A stretch of DNA of 64,000 nucleotides from an uncultured Acetobacteraceae bacterium (GTDB lineage Bacteria; Pseudomonadota; Alphaproteobacteria; Acetobacterales; Acetobacteraceae). The notes beneath the pieces are model-generated. The model was not told the origin of the DNA. It made no database searches and saw only the letters and a program-made list of their open reading frames with translations. Shown here piece after piece: positions 8,243 through 16,735 of this stretch. The stretch covers positions 20,968 to 84,967 of the forward strand of contig CAIXDS010000199.1 of assembly GCA_903918195.1 (NCBI GenBank). Direction: 5' to 3'. The position numbers and the translations under genes are program-made. Position 1 is the stretch's first letter. Each line of letters opens with the position of its first letter.

Positions 8243-9640
8243 ATGCGCCACCCTGCCATCGCGATCGTCGGCGCGGGCTTCAGCGGCACGTTGCTGGCGC
8301 TGCATCTGCTGCACCGATGTCCCGCGCCCGCGCGGATCACGCTGATCGACCGCCGCAGCCAGTTCGGCCACGGCCAGGCCTATGCCACCGGCAACCCGAG
8401 CCATCTGCTGAACGTGCCAGCGGCGCGGATGAGCGCCTTCCACGACCGGCCCGGCCACTTCGTTGAATGGCTGCTGCGCCAACCGGGAGGAGACGCGCTG
8501 GCGGCGCAGGGCTTCGTGCCGCGCTGGCATTTCGGCGCCTATGTCCGCCACCTGCTCTACGAGGACATGCAACAGCCCGAGTACGAGGACCGCCTGGACC
8601 TGCTGCACGGCGATGTGGTGGGCCTGACCGAAACCGAAGCGGGACTGACGCTCACGCTCGACGGCGACCGCCGGCTGGCGGCCGACATGGCCGTGCTCGC
8701 CGTCGGCAATTTTCCGCCCGAGCCGCCGCCCGCGGCCACTCCGGACTTCCTCGACGGCCGCCTCTATCGCCCCGACCCGTGGGCACCCGACGCGCTCGCC
8801 GGGCTCGATACGGATGCGGCGGTGCTGCTGATCGGCACCGGCCTGACCATGGCCGATGCGGTGGTTTCACTGCTCGACCAGGGCCATCGCGGCCCGATCC
8901 ATGCGCTGTCCCGCCGCGGCCTGCTGCCGCGCCGGCACGCGCCGGGGAACCCGCCCGGCCTCCACGCCACGGCCACGCCCGGCCCGGCGTTGCCGGCCAC
9001 GCTGGTCGAAGTCACCCGCGCGCTGCGGGCGGACGTACGACAGGCGACCGCCAGGGGCGAGGACTGGCGGCCGGTGATCGACCGGCTCCGCCCGGTCACC
9101 CAGGCTGTCTGGCAATCCTTCACGGCCGCCGACAAGGCGCGCTTCCTGCGCCATCTGCGCCCCTGGTGGGACGTGCACCGGCACCGCATGGCCGGGGTGG
9201 TGGCGGACCGGATCGAGGCGGCGCGGCAATCCGGGCAGTTGCAGCTGCACACCGGGCGCATCCAATTGCTGCGGGAGCAGGACGGCGCGGCCGTGCTCAC
9301 CTTCCGTCGCCGCAGCGACGGCACGCTGCACAGTCTGACCGGCGCGCGGGTGGTCAACTGCGCCGGACCGGGCTGCGACTACGACCGGATCGGCGATCCG
9401 CTGGTGCGCGGGTTGCTGGCCGCCGGGCTGGCGCGCCCCGATGAATTGCGGCTCGGTCTCGACATCACCCCCACCTGCGCGCTGCGCGACCGGCTTGGCG
9501 CCCTTTCGGGCCGGTTGTTCGCGGTGGGGCCGGTGACCAAGGCGGCCTTCTGGGAGATCACGGCCGTGCCGGACATCCGCCGGCAATGCGAGGCGGTGGC
9601 GGACCACATCGCCGCGATTGTGAAGGCAACGCTCGTCTAA
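8243..9640 (+). CDS. FAD/NAD(P)-binding protein, YdhS/COG4529 family
   Basis: A 465-residue flavoprotein beginning MRHPAIAIVGAGFSGTLLAL, an FAD-binding Rossmann motif. It continues with FGHGQAYATGNPSHLLNVPA and MSAFHDRPGHF, both characteristic of the YdhS-like family. A second dinucleotide motif is VLLIGTGLTMADAVVSLLDQ. The reaction catalysed by this family is not established. The start at 8243 has a good ribosome binding site (CAGGAGACC) just upstream and begins exactly at the Rossmann fold, so the 45 in-frame codons upstream were left out. It is transcribed in the same direction as the cys operon 120 bases downstream but need not belong to it. Confidence 0.88.
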   Translation: MRHPAIAIVGAGFSGTLLALHLLHRCPAPARITLIDRRSQFGHGQAYATGNPSHLLNVPAARMSAFHDRPGHFVEWLLRQPGGDALAAQGFVPRWHFGAYVRHLLYEDMQQPEYEDRLDLLHGDVVGLTETEAGLTLTLDGDRRLAADMAVLAVGNFPPEPPPAATPDFLDGRLYRPDPWAPDALAGLDTDAAVLLIGTGLTMADAVVSLLDQGHRGPIHALSRRGLLPRRHAPGNPPGLHATATPGPALPATLVEVTRALRADVRQATARGEDWRPVIDRLRPVTQAVWQSFTAADKARFLRHLRPWWDVHRHRMAGVVADRIEAARQSGQLQLHTGRIQLLREQDGAAVLTFRRRSDGTLHSLTGARVVNCAGPGCDYDRIGDPLVRGLLAAGLARPDELRLGLDITPTCALRDRLGALSGRLFAVGPVTKAAFWEITAVPDIRRQCEAVADHIAAIVKATLV

Positions 9641-9698
9641 GACCCCGCAATCCGGTCGCGGCGCGTTGCCAAAATGACACACGATCCCGTGCAATCAA

Positions 9699-9728
9699 GA
9701 ATTCTGTCGAAATTCGTCGTGGTTGCCG
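9699..9728 (+). promoter_or_regulatory. Candidate promoter/operator region of the cys operon
   Basis: An inverted repeat GAATT-CTGTCGA-AATTC (9699–9715) lies just upstream of a possible -35 (TTGCCG, 9723–9728). After an 18-base spacer a -10-like TAGTAC follows. This places a start close to the cysH start codon. The palindrome resembles a small-repressor operator, but the regulator is unknown. Confidence 0.3.
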
Positions 9729-9760
9729 GTGGTCCTTGTGGCAATGTAGTACCATTCTGC

Positions 9761-10522
9761 ATGTCCATGCTTCCGCACTCCGCACCGATCACGCCCGCCT
9801 CCATCGCCAGCGAAGCCAGGGCACTCGAGGCGGAGCTTGCCCGGATTCCAGCCGAAGCAGCCATTACCCTGCTTGCCGGGCGCTACCGTGGCCGTATCGC
9901 CCTGGTGTCCGCCTTCGGCGCCGAATCGGCGGTGCTGCTGCACATGGTTGCCCGCGCCGATCCCGCGCTGCCCGTGCTGTTTCTCGACACCGGCAAGCTG
10001 TTTGCCGAAACCCTTACCTTTCGTGACCGGCTGGTGCAGCAGCTCGGGCTGCGCGATGTCCGCAGCATCCCGCCCGACCCCGCCGCCCTGGCCGCGCGCG
10101 ATCCCTTCGGCGGCCTCTGGGCCTTCAACCCGGATGCCTGCTGCACGCTGCGCAAGGTAGAACCCCTCGCCGCCGCCCTGGCGCCCTTCGCGGTGTGGAT
10201 GAACGGACGCAAGCGCGCGCATGGCAGCACCCGCTCGGCGCTGCCGCTGGCGGAAGCGACCGAGGACGGCAAGCTGAAGGTCAACCCGCTCGCCGCCTGG
10301 GATGGCGACGCGGTGGAGGCGTGGCGGGTGGCGCATGGCCTGCCGGCGCACCCGCTGGCGGGGCTCGGCTACGCCTCGATCGGCTGCCGGACCTGCACCA
10401 GCCCGGTCGCCGCGGGGGAAGCGACCCGCGCCGGCCGATGGCGTGGCACCGGCAAGACCGAATGTGGCATTCACATCCCCCAGCCTGCCCCCAACGGCGA
10501 CACAGATAATCGGACGGCGTGA
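9761..10522 (+). CDS. cysH: Adenylyl-sulfate (APS-type) reductase CysH
   Basis: A 253-residue sulfate-assimilation reductase making sulfite with thioredoxin as donor. It shows the PP-loop-like ALVSAFGAESAVLLHM, LFLDTGKLFAETL, and the catalytic cysteine in the C-terminal ECGIHIPQ. It also carries CCTLRKVEPL and CRTCTSPV, the CC…CxxC cysteines that bind a [4Fe-4S] cluster in enzymes using APS; PAPS-specific E. coli CysH lacks them. The start could be 9761 or the ATG two codons later; the 29 codons upstream do not resemble the family. First gene of cysH–cysD–cysNC, overlapping the next by only a few bases. Confidence 0.93.
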   Translation: MSMLPHSAPITPASIASEARALEAELARIPAEAAITLLAGRYRGRIALVSAFGAESAVLLHMVARADPALPVLFLDTGKLFAETLTFRDRLVQQLGLRDVRSIPPDPAALAARDPFGGLWAFNPDACCTLRKVEPLAAALAPFAVWMNGRKRAHGSTRSALPLAEATEDGKLKVNPLAAWDGDAVEAWRVAHGLPAHPLAGLGYASIGCRTCTSPVAAGEATRAGRWRGTGKTECGIHIPQPAPNGDTDNRTA

Positions 10523-10524
10523 CA

Positions 10525-11319
10525 ATGGACGATCTCGACAGCCTTGAGGCGGAAAGCATCTACATCCTGCGCGAGGCGTTCAGCCGGCTGCGGCCGCTGG
10601 CCATGCTGTGGTCGCTCGGCAAGGACAGCAACGTGATGATCTGGCTGGCCAAGAAGGCGTTCCTTGGCCGCGTGCCCTTCCCGGTCGTGCATCTCGATAC
10701 CGGCCTGGAATTCCCCGAGGTCTATGCCTTCCGCGAGCGCTACGCGAAGGAATGGGACCTCGAACTGATCGCCGATGCCTGCCCGCCCATCGAGGACGTG
10801 GACCAGACCCTGCCGCCCGCCTCCCGCCTGGCCGCGCGCAAGACGCACGGCTTGCGCCAGGCGATCGCCCGCTACGGCTACCAGGGGCTGATCGCCGGCA
10901 TCCGCCGCGACGAGCAGGCGACGCGGGCCAAGGAACGCGTGTTCAGCCCGCGCGGCGAAGACAATGCCTGGGATTTCCGCGACCAGCCGCCCGAATTCTG
11001 GGACCTGTTCCACCTCGACTTCCCGCCCGGCACGCATGTGCGCGTGCATCCGCTGCTGCACTGGACCGAGCTTGACGTGTGGCGCTACATCGCGCGCGAG
11101 GAAATCCCCGTCTGCCCGCTGTATTTTGCCCGCGACGGCAAGCGTTTCCGCTCGCTCGGCGAGATCGGCATCACCTTCCCCATCGACAGCGAGGCCGCCG
11201 ACATCCCGTCGGTGATCGCCGAGCTGCGCGGCACCCATTCGGCCGAGCGGAGCGGGCGCGCCATGGACCACGAGGGCGAGGACGCCTTCGAACGGTTGCG
11301 CGTCGGCGGCTATATGTGA
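10525..11319 (+). CDS. cysD: Sulfate adenylyltransferase subunit 2 CysD
   Basis: A 264-residue ATP-sulfurylase catalytic subunit, forming APS from sulfate and ATP together with the CysN GTPase. It opens with [16 protein letters not shown] and shows the PP-loop [53 protein letters not shown] and [10 protein letters not shown], all family hallmarks. The ATG at 10525 is preferred over an in-frame GTG at 10519 because GGACGG lies 7 bases before the ATG. The stop codon overlaps the cysNC start by one base (TGATG). Confidence 0.96.
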   Translation: MDDLDSLEAESIYILREAFSRLRPLAMLWSLGKDSNVMIWLAKKAFLGRVPFPVVHLDTGLEFPEVYAFRERYAKEWDLELIADACPPIEDVDQTLPPASRLAARKTHGLRQAIARYGYQGLIAGIRRDEQATRAKERVFSPRGEDNAWDFRDQPPEFWDLFHLDFPPGTHVRVHPLLHWTELDVWRYIAREEIPVCPLYFARDGKRFRSLGEIGITFPIDSEAADIPSVIAELRGTHSAERSGRAMDHEGEDAFERLRVGGYM

Positions 11320-13190
11320 TGCGGGATAAGCGCGCCTTTCCAATCGTCGTGGTCGGCCATGTCGATCACGGCAAATCGACGCTGGTCGGCCGCCTGCTGC
11401 ACGACACCGGCAGTCTGCCGGAAGGCCGGGCCGAACAGCTGCGGGTCCAGTCCGAGCGGCGGGGCCTCGACTTCGAATTCTCCTTCCTGCTCGACAGCCT
11501 GCAGGTGGAGCGCGACCAGGGCATCACCGTCGATGCCGCGCAGATCTGGTTCCGCACCGCGCTGCGCCGCTATGTCATCATCGATGCGCCGGGCCATCTG
11601 GAGTTCCTGCGCAACATGGTCACCGGCGCTTCGGCTGCCGAGGCCGCGGTGCTGGTGGTGGACGCCAAGGCCGGCGTCAGCGAGCAGACGCGGCGGCACG
11701 GCTATCTGCTCGGCATCCTCGGCGTCCGCCAGGTTGTGGTGGCGGTCAACAAGATCGATCTCATCGACAACGACGAAACGCATTTCCAGGCCGTCGCCGA
11801 CGCGGTGCGGGACTATTTGGGCGGCCTCGGCATCACCCCGGCGGCGATCGTGCCGCTGTCGGCGCGGCATGGCGAGAACGTGGTGGACCGTGGCGCCCGC
11901 ACGCCTTGGTATGCTGGCCCGACCCTGGTGGAGGCGCTGGACGCGCTGACGCCGCGGCCACCGGCGGAACACGGCCCGCTGCGCCTGCCGGTGCAGGACG
12001 TCTACCGGCTGCAGGACCGGCGCATCATTGTCGGCCGCATCGAAAGCGGCCGGGTCGCGGTCGGCGATCTCGTGCGGTTCGTCCCGGGCAGCCAGACGGC
12101 CCGCGTCGCCAGTATCGAGAACTGGAACGGTCCGGCGCCGGCCACCGAGGCGGCCACCGGGCGGAGCGTCGCCCTCTCGTTCGACCACGAAGTGTTCGTC
12201 GAGCGCGGTGCCATCGTCAGCGCGGCCGACAATGCCCCGCGCGAGAGCCATGTGGTGACGGTGCAATTGTTCTGGCTGGACCGCCAGCCGCTGCTGCCGG
12301 GCGACCGCCTCTCGCTGCGCTTCGGCACGGCGGAACAGCGCGTGACCGTCGAGGCGATCGAAGCGGTGATCGATGTGGAATCGCTCACCGCGGCGCCGGC
12401 GCTCGCCCTGCCGCAGAACGCGGTCGGCCGGGCGCGGCTCACTTCGGTCCGCCCGCTCGCCATCGACAGCTTCGCCGACAGCCCGCGCACCGGGCGCGGC
12501 GTGCTGGTGCGCGACCACCGGATCGCCGGCGGCTTCGTGGTCGAGGACCTGCCGGGTCAGTCGCGCAACCTTACCGCGGTGGACGCGCCAGTCACACCGG
12601 AAGAACGCACGCTGCGCAACGGCCATGGCGGCGGCGTGCTGTGGCTGACCGGGCTGTCCGGCTCCGGCAAAAGCACGCTGGCGATGCGGCTGCTGCGCGG
12701 GCTGACCGACCGCGGCCGTCTGGCCTATGTGATCGACGGCGACAACATCCGCCAAGGGCTGAACCGCGACCTCGGCTTCTCGCCCGAGGACCGCGCCGAG
12801 AATGTCCGCCGCACCGCCGAGGTGGCCAGGCTGCTGGCCGATGCCGGGCTCATCGTCATCGCCGCCCTGATCTCGCCATCGGCGCCGCAGCGGGCGGAGG
12901 CACGGCGCATCATCGGGGACCGTTTCCACGAGGTCCATGTCGCCGCCGATCTGGCCGTTTGCGAGGAGCGCGACCCGAAGGGCCTGTATCGCCGCGCGCG
13001 GGCGGACGGGCTGGCCGACTTCACCGGCGTCTCGGCGCCCTACGACGAACCGGCCGCACCGGATCTGCGCCTGGACACCGGCGAACTCGGCATTGCCGAG
13101 GCAACACAAATGCTGCTGGCGTTCGCCGAGGCGGCATTCGTGTCCGAGGCCGCCGCCACCGGGCCTGAGGCGGCGCGGCCACCGGGCTGA
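11319..13190 (+). CDS. cysNC: Bifunctional sulfate adenylyltransferase subunit 1/APS kinase CysNC
   Basis: A 623-residue fusion. The N-terminal part is the CysN GTPase, with P-loop GHVDHGKST, the DAPGH switch and NKID, which powers APS formation by CysD. From about residue 435 the C-terminal APS kinase (CysC) begins, with P-loop [35 protein letters not shown] and the [13 protein letters not shown] segment. This is the same layout as NodQ. Because CysH looks like an APS reductase, the PAPS made by the kinase domain may feed sulfation or be an alternative branch. Last gene of the cys operon. Confidence 0.95.
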   Translation: MRDKRAFPIVVVGHVDHGKSTLVGRLLHDTGSLPEGRAEQLRVQSERRGLDFEFSFLLDSLQVERDQGITVDAAQIWFRTALRRYVIIDAPGHLEFLRNMVTGASAAEAAVLVVDAKAGVSEQTRRHGYLLGILGVRQVVVAVNKIDLIDNDETHFQAVADAVRDYLGGLGITPAAIVPLSARHGENVVDRGARTPWYAGPTLVEALDALTPRPPAEHGPLRLPVQDVYRLQDRRIIVGRIESGRVAVGDLVRFVPGSQTARVASIENWNGPAPATEAATGRSVALSFDHEVFVERGAIVSAADNAPRESHVVTVQLFWLDRQPLLPGDRLSLRFGTAEQRVTVEAIEAVIDVESLTAAPALALPQNAVGRARLTSVRPLAIDSFADSPRTGRGVLVRDHRIAGGFVVEDLPGQSRNLTAVDAPVTPEERTLRNGHGGGVLWLTGLSGSGKSTLAMRLLRGLTDRGRLAYVIDGDNIRQGLNRDLGFSPEDRAENVRRTAEVARLLADAGLIVIAALISPSAPQRAEARRIIGDRFHEVHVAADLAVCEERDPKGLYRRARADGLADFTGVSAPYDEPAAPDLRLDTGELGIAEATQMLLAFAEAAFVSEAAATGPEAARPPG

Positions 13191-13251
13191 CCGCGCCCGG
13201 AAACCGCCGCGTCGCCGCGTCAGGTCCTCCCCGCGTCGGGTCGTCCGGATG

Positions 13252-13683
13252 TCAGGGGGCGTGGGGAGCCCGGGCGACGAACACGACGAACCGCGCACCG
13301 CCGCCCGCGGCGGAGTCGCCACCGCCGCGGCTTTCGGTGACGGTGCCGCCCTGGCGCAATTCAGGTTCAGCCACGGTCATCCCGTGCTCGGCCGCCCGGT
13401 GCTCCAATCGGGAATGAATCTGCTCCCATATCTGCACCTGCCGTTCCGGCGTCGCGTCCATGAACTCGCGGCGGAAGGTGCGGCGCTCCTCGCGGGTCAG
13501 CAACTCCCGCCCCCTGACCGTGCGCTGGCGAGGGTTTGCCGCCGCCGCCTGGCCGGGGCTGGCCGTCGCTGCGCTGGCGGCGGGCGCCTGGGCCGCGGCC
13601 TGCTGCGCCAGTGCCGGTCCTGCACAGGCCAGGGACAGCACCAGTGCGGGAATGGCGGCGAGGGTCGCAAGACGCTTGATCAT
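13252..13683 (-). CDS. Small secreted protein of unknown function
   Basis: A 143-residue protein with a clear signal peptide: MIKRLATLAAIPALVLSLA followed by CAGPALAQQ, with a predicted cut after ALA. An Ala/Gln-rich linker precedes a charged helical region (GRELLTREERRTFRREFM, ATPERQVQIWEQIHSRLEHR) and a Gly-rich tail. The helical segment resembles the many short periplasmic proteins with RRxxF-type amphipathic helices, but I cannot name a family. It is convergent with cysNC and stands alone. Confidence 0.75.
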   Translation of the reverse strand: MIKRLATLAAIPALVLSLACAGPALAQQAAAQAPAASAATASPGQAAAANPRQRTVRGRELLTREERRTFRREFMDATPERQVQIWEQIHSRLEHRAAEHGMTVAEPELRQGGTVTESRGGGDSAAGGGARFVVFVARAPHAP

Positions 13684-13933
13684 GATAGCCTCCGTGTCGT
13701 TGTGTCGCCGAAACGCCCAGGCCCGATATCGATACCCGACGATACAAGACAGCGGATCATGTCTCGGCAGCGCCGCAGCTTCGCCCCAGCGGGCCCGGAC
13801 CATTGCGCCGGTCCCCGGCAAGGCCAAGCCAGCGTAACGTACAGCAACGAGATGGAACGAGCATTGCCGGTGGCGCGACGGTGCGCTGCGCACGCAGACG
13901 GGGTCGAGCGGCACCCCCGGCCTCACCTCCGGC

Positions 13934-15187
13934 TCAGCACAGCTTGCGGGCGCTGATGGTGCCCGGAATGGCGCGCAGCGCGGCCAGCACGCCAGGGTCG
14001 TGCGCCGGCCCTTCCACGTCCGCCACCACGTAGCCGACATCGCCCTCGGTCTGCAGGTACTGGGCGGCGATGTTCAGGCCGCGCGAGCTGAACACCAAGT
14101 CCACCTGCCCCAGCATGCCCGGCACATTGCGATGCACATGAATGTAGCGGATGTCATGGTTGCGGGCGGGCAGTTGCACCTGCGGGAAGTTCACCGCGCC
14201 TAGCGTGGCGCCGGCATCGGCATACTCCACCAGGCGGCGGGCCACCTCCTCGCCGATATTCCACTGCGCTTCCGCGGTCGAGCCGCCGATATGCGGGGTA
14301 AGGATGACGTTGGGCAGCCCCTGCAGCGGCGTGCTCAGCCGGTCGTGCTTGCCGGTGGGTTCGACCGGAAACACATCGATCGCGGCGCCGAGCAGATGGC
14401 CCCGGCGCAACGCCTCGGCGAGCGCGTCGAGGTCCACCACCGAGCCGCGGCTGTTGTTGACCAGGAAACTGCCGGGCTTCATGGCCGCCAACTCGGCCGC
14501 GCCGATCATGCGCGCGGTCTGCGGCGTTTGCGGTACGTGCAGGGTCACCACGTCGCTCTCCGCCAGCAGTTCGTCCAGCGTCGCCGCCTGGCGGACATTG
14601 CCGCGCGGCAGCTTGTCCACCACGTCGTGATACAGCACCCGCATGCCGAACGCCTCGGCAAGCGCCGATAACTGGCTGCCGATATTGCCATAGCCGACGA
14701 TGCCGAGCGTCTTGCCGCGCACTTCCCAGGAATTGGCCGCACTCTTGTCCCAGGCGCCGCGATGGGCGGCGATGCTTTTCTCCGGAACCCGGCGCAACAG
14801 CATGACGATCTCGCCCATGACCAGTTCGGCGACGCTGCGGGTGTTGCTGAACGGCGCGTTGAACACCGGAATGCCGCGCGCCCGCGCGGCGGCAAGGTCC
14901 ACCTGGTCGGTGCCGATGCAAAAGCACCCGACGGCCAGCAGCGAGTCGGCCGCGTGCAGCGCGGCGTCGGTCAGCCGGGTACGGCTGCGCAGGCCGAGCA
15001 GGTGCACGCCTTCCAGCGCCTCGGCCAGCGCGGCACCGTGCAGCGCGCCGGGCAGGCGGGTGACGTTGACGTAGCCGGCCCGGGAGAGCAGGTGGAACGC
15101 GCTGTCCGCCACCCCCTCCAGGAGCACGACGCGCATGTCCTCGCGCGGGGGCGAGAAGCGGTCCGGCAGCGGCGCTTGATGATTCAT
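13934..15187 (-). CDS. serA: D-3-phosphoglycerate dehydrogenase SerA
   Basis: A 417-residue enzyme oxidising 3-phosphoglycerate to phosphohydroxypyruvate, the first step of serine synthesis. It shows the NAD site GKTLGIVGYGNIGSQLSALA, the catalytic arginine in NNSRGSVVDLDAL, the Glu in DVFPVEPTGKHD and the His in ILTPHIGGSTAEAQ. A C-terminal ACT-type domain follows (HVHRNVPGMLGQVDLVF), consistent with the E. coli type with serine feedback. Its start lies only 39 bases from the divergent mazG start, so the two promoters must overlap. Confidence 0.96.
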   Translation of the reverse strand: MNHQAPLPDRFSPPREDMRVVLLEGVADSAFHLLSRAGYVNVTRLPGALHGAALAEALEGVHLLGLRSRTRLTDAALHAADSLLAVGCFCIGTDQVDLAAARARGIPVFNAPFSNTRSVAELVMGEIVMLLRRVPEKSIAAHRGAWDKSAANSWEVRGKTLGIVGYGNIGSQLSALAEAFGMRVLYHDVVDKLPRGNVRQAATLDELLAESDVVTLHVPQTPQTARMIGAAELAAMKPGSFLVNNSRGSVVDLDALAEALRRGHLLGAAIDVFPVEPTGKHDRLSTPLQGLPNVILTPHIGGSTAEAQWNIGEEVARRLVEYADAGATLGAVNFPQVQLPARNHDIRYIHVHRNVPGMLGQVDLVFSSRGLNIAAQYLQTEGDVGYVVADVEGPAHDPGVLAALRAIPGTISARKLC

Positions 15188-15226
15188 GGCCTGTGGTTTT
15201 CAAATTCAACGGTGAGAAAACAGCTA

Positions 15227-16039
15227 ATGCATGACCCGGAGCCGGATCAAGCCGCCGCTGAGCTGCGTCGCCTGCTCGACATCATGGCCGCCCTGCGCGA
15301 TCCGGTGCGGGGCTGCCAATGGGATGTGGCACAGGATTTTGCGTCGATCGCCCCCTACACGATTGAGGAAGCCTACGAAGTGGCCGACGCGATCCTGCGG
15401 CGGGATTTTGCCGCCCTGCCGGACGAGCTCGGCGATCTGCTGTTCCAGGTAGTTTACCATGCCCGCATGGCCGAGGAGGAAGGCCGGTTCGGCTTCGCCG
15501 AGGTCGCCCGGCACATCGCCGACAAGATGGTGCGCCGCCATCCGCACGTGTTCGGCGACGCGGCGGCACGGACGGCCGGCATGCAGGTGGCAGCCTGGGA
15601 GGAACAGAAGGGCGCCGAGCGCGCCGCCCGGGCGGAAACCGGCACGCTGGCCGGCATTCCGCTCGGGCTGCCGGGGCTGACCCGTGCCGAAAAGCTGACG
15701 CGGCGCGCCGCCCGGGTGGGCTTCGACTGGCCCGATGCGCGCGCGGTGCTGGAAAAGCTCGACGAGGAAGTGGCGGAACTGCGCGCCGAGCTGGACGGCG
15801 CCGACCCGGCGCGGCTGGCCGACGAGCTGGGCGATGTTCTGTTCGTCATGGCGAATCTGGCGCGCAAGCTGGGGCTGGATGCCGAACGCTGCCTGCGGGA
15901 AGCGAATTTCAAATTCGCCCGCAGGTTCGCCGGGGTGGAGGCGGCGCTGGCGGCCGAGGGACGCACGCCCGGGGATGCGACGCTGGAGGAGATGGAAGCG
16001 TTGTGGCAGGCGGTGAAGCGGGCGGAACGGGGCGGGTAA
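15227..16039 (+). CDS. mazG: Nucleoside triphosphate pyrophosphohydrolase MazG
   Basis: A 270-residue two-domain MazG. The first domain shows CQWDVAQDFASIAPYTIEEA and LPDELGDLLFQVVYHARMAEE. The second shows KLDEEVAELRAEL and LADELGDVLFVMANLARKLG; these are the EExxE…ExxD metal-binding helices. It hydrolyses NTPs and dNTPs and has been linked to removal of aberrant nucleotides and to control of ppGpp pools. The start at 15227 is the first Met matching the family and lies in the short gap shared with serA; a longer in-frame extension lies antisense to serA and is not expected to be translated. Confidence 0.95.
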   Translation: MHDPEPDQAAAELRRLLDIMAALRDPVRGCQWDVAQDFASIAPYTIEEAYEVADAILRRDFAALPDELGDLLFQVVYHARMAEEEGRFGFAEVARHIADKMVRRHPHVFGDAAARTAGMQVAAWEEQKGAERAARAETGTLAGIPLGLPGLTRAEKLTRRAARVGFDWPDARAVLEKLDEEVAELRAELDGADPARLADELGDVLFVMANLARKLGLDAERCLREANFKFARRFAGVEAALAAEGRTPGDATLEEMEALWQAVKRAERGG

Positions 16040-16059
16040 CCGCCTGCCGTCAGGACAGA

Positions 16060-16638
16060 TCACCGCAGCCTGGCGCGCAACTCCTCCAGCCGGGCGCGGT
16101 AGCCGGCCGCGTCGCCATAGTCGACAAAATCCTTGTAGCGATCATGCGCCGCGCGAACCTGCGTCGCATGCCGGATCGGGCACCAGAATTGCTCGGTCCG
16201 GCCGGCGATGTCGCGAGCATAGGCGATAACGCCGTTGCCATAGCCGCAATAGACGCAGTTCAGCTTCTCGATCGCGTTCAGATATTTCAGCCGATGCCGG
16301 TCAATGACGATGTACTGCCCGCGCCGCACGCGGCTGATGCCCCAGGCGGAAAAGCAGATCCACTGGAAGACCGTCAGGCTGAGGTCGAGCAGCGCAAACG
16401 GAATCACCATGGCGTAGATGACCGGTGCAACCGCGATGTGCCGCAACGGTGTCTGCATGAGGTAGCGCAGCACGCCGGTCCGTAACTGGCGATGCGCCTG
16501 TTCGACCTTGGCTTCGAACACCGCGCGGCCCTTGGCCAGCCGGAATTTGAACTGCGCCCGGTTCGCATCGAGCCGCCGCTCGATGTCATTTTCGATGGCC
16601 TGGATTTGCGCGAACAGGCGATCGAGCTCTTCATTCAT
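16060..16638 (-). CDS. Conserved hypothetical membrane protein
   Basis: A 192-residue protein of unrecognised family. Residues 1–55 are charged and helical, probably a coiled coil (LFAQIQAIENDIERRLDANR). Two hydrophobic segments follow at about 60–100 (APVIYAMVIPFALLDLSLTV and neighbours). The C-terminal half contains a possible metal site: CVYCGYGNG about residue 129 and WCPIRHATQVRAAHDRY further on. It is convergent with mazG (20 bases apart) and upstream of parC on the same strand. Real by codon pattern and composition; function unknown. Confidence 0.75.
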   Translation of the reverse strand: MNEELDRLFAQIQAIENDIERRLDANRAQFKFRLAKGRAVFEAKVEQAHRQLRTGVLRYLMQTPLRHIAVAPVIYAMVIPFALLDLSLTVFQWICFSAWGISRVRRGQYIVIDRHRLKYLNAIEKLNCVYCGYGNGVIAYARDIAGRTEQFWCPIRHATQVRAAHDRYKDFVDYGDAAGYRARLEELRARLR

Positions 16639-16735
16639 GCCATGGTCCCTCGCCCGATCGCGGCGGCCGGCCCATGGATCTGGTCCCGCCGGACCAGATC
16701 AGGTGGGCAATGCTAGCACGCCTATGGCGCGCCGC

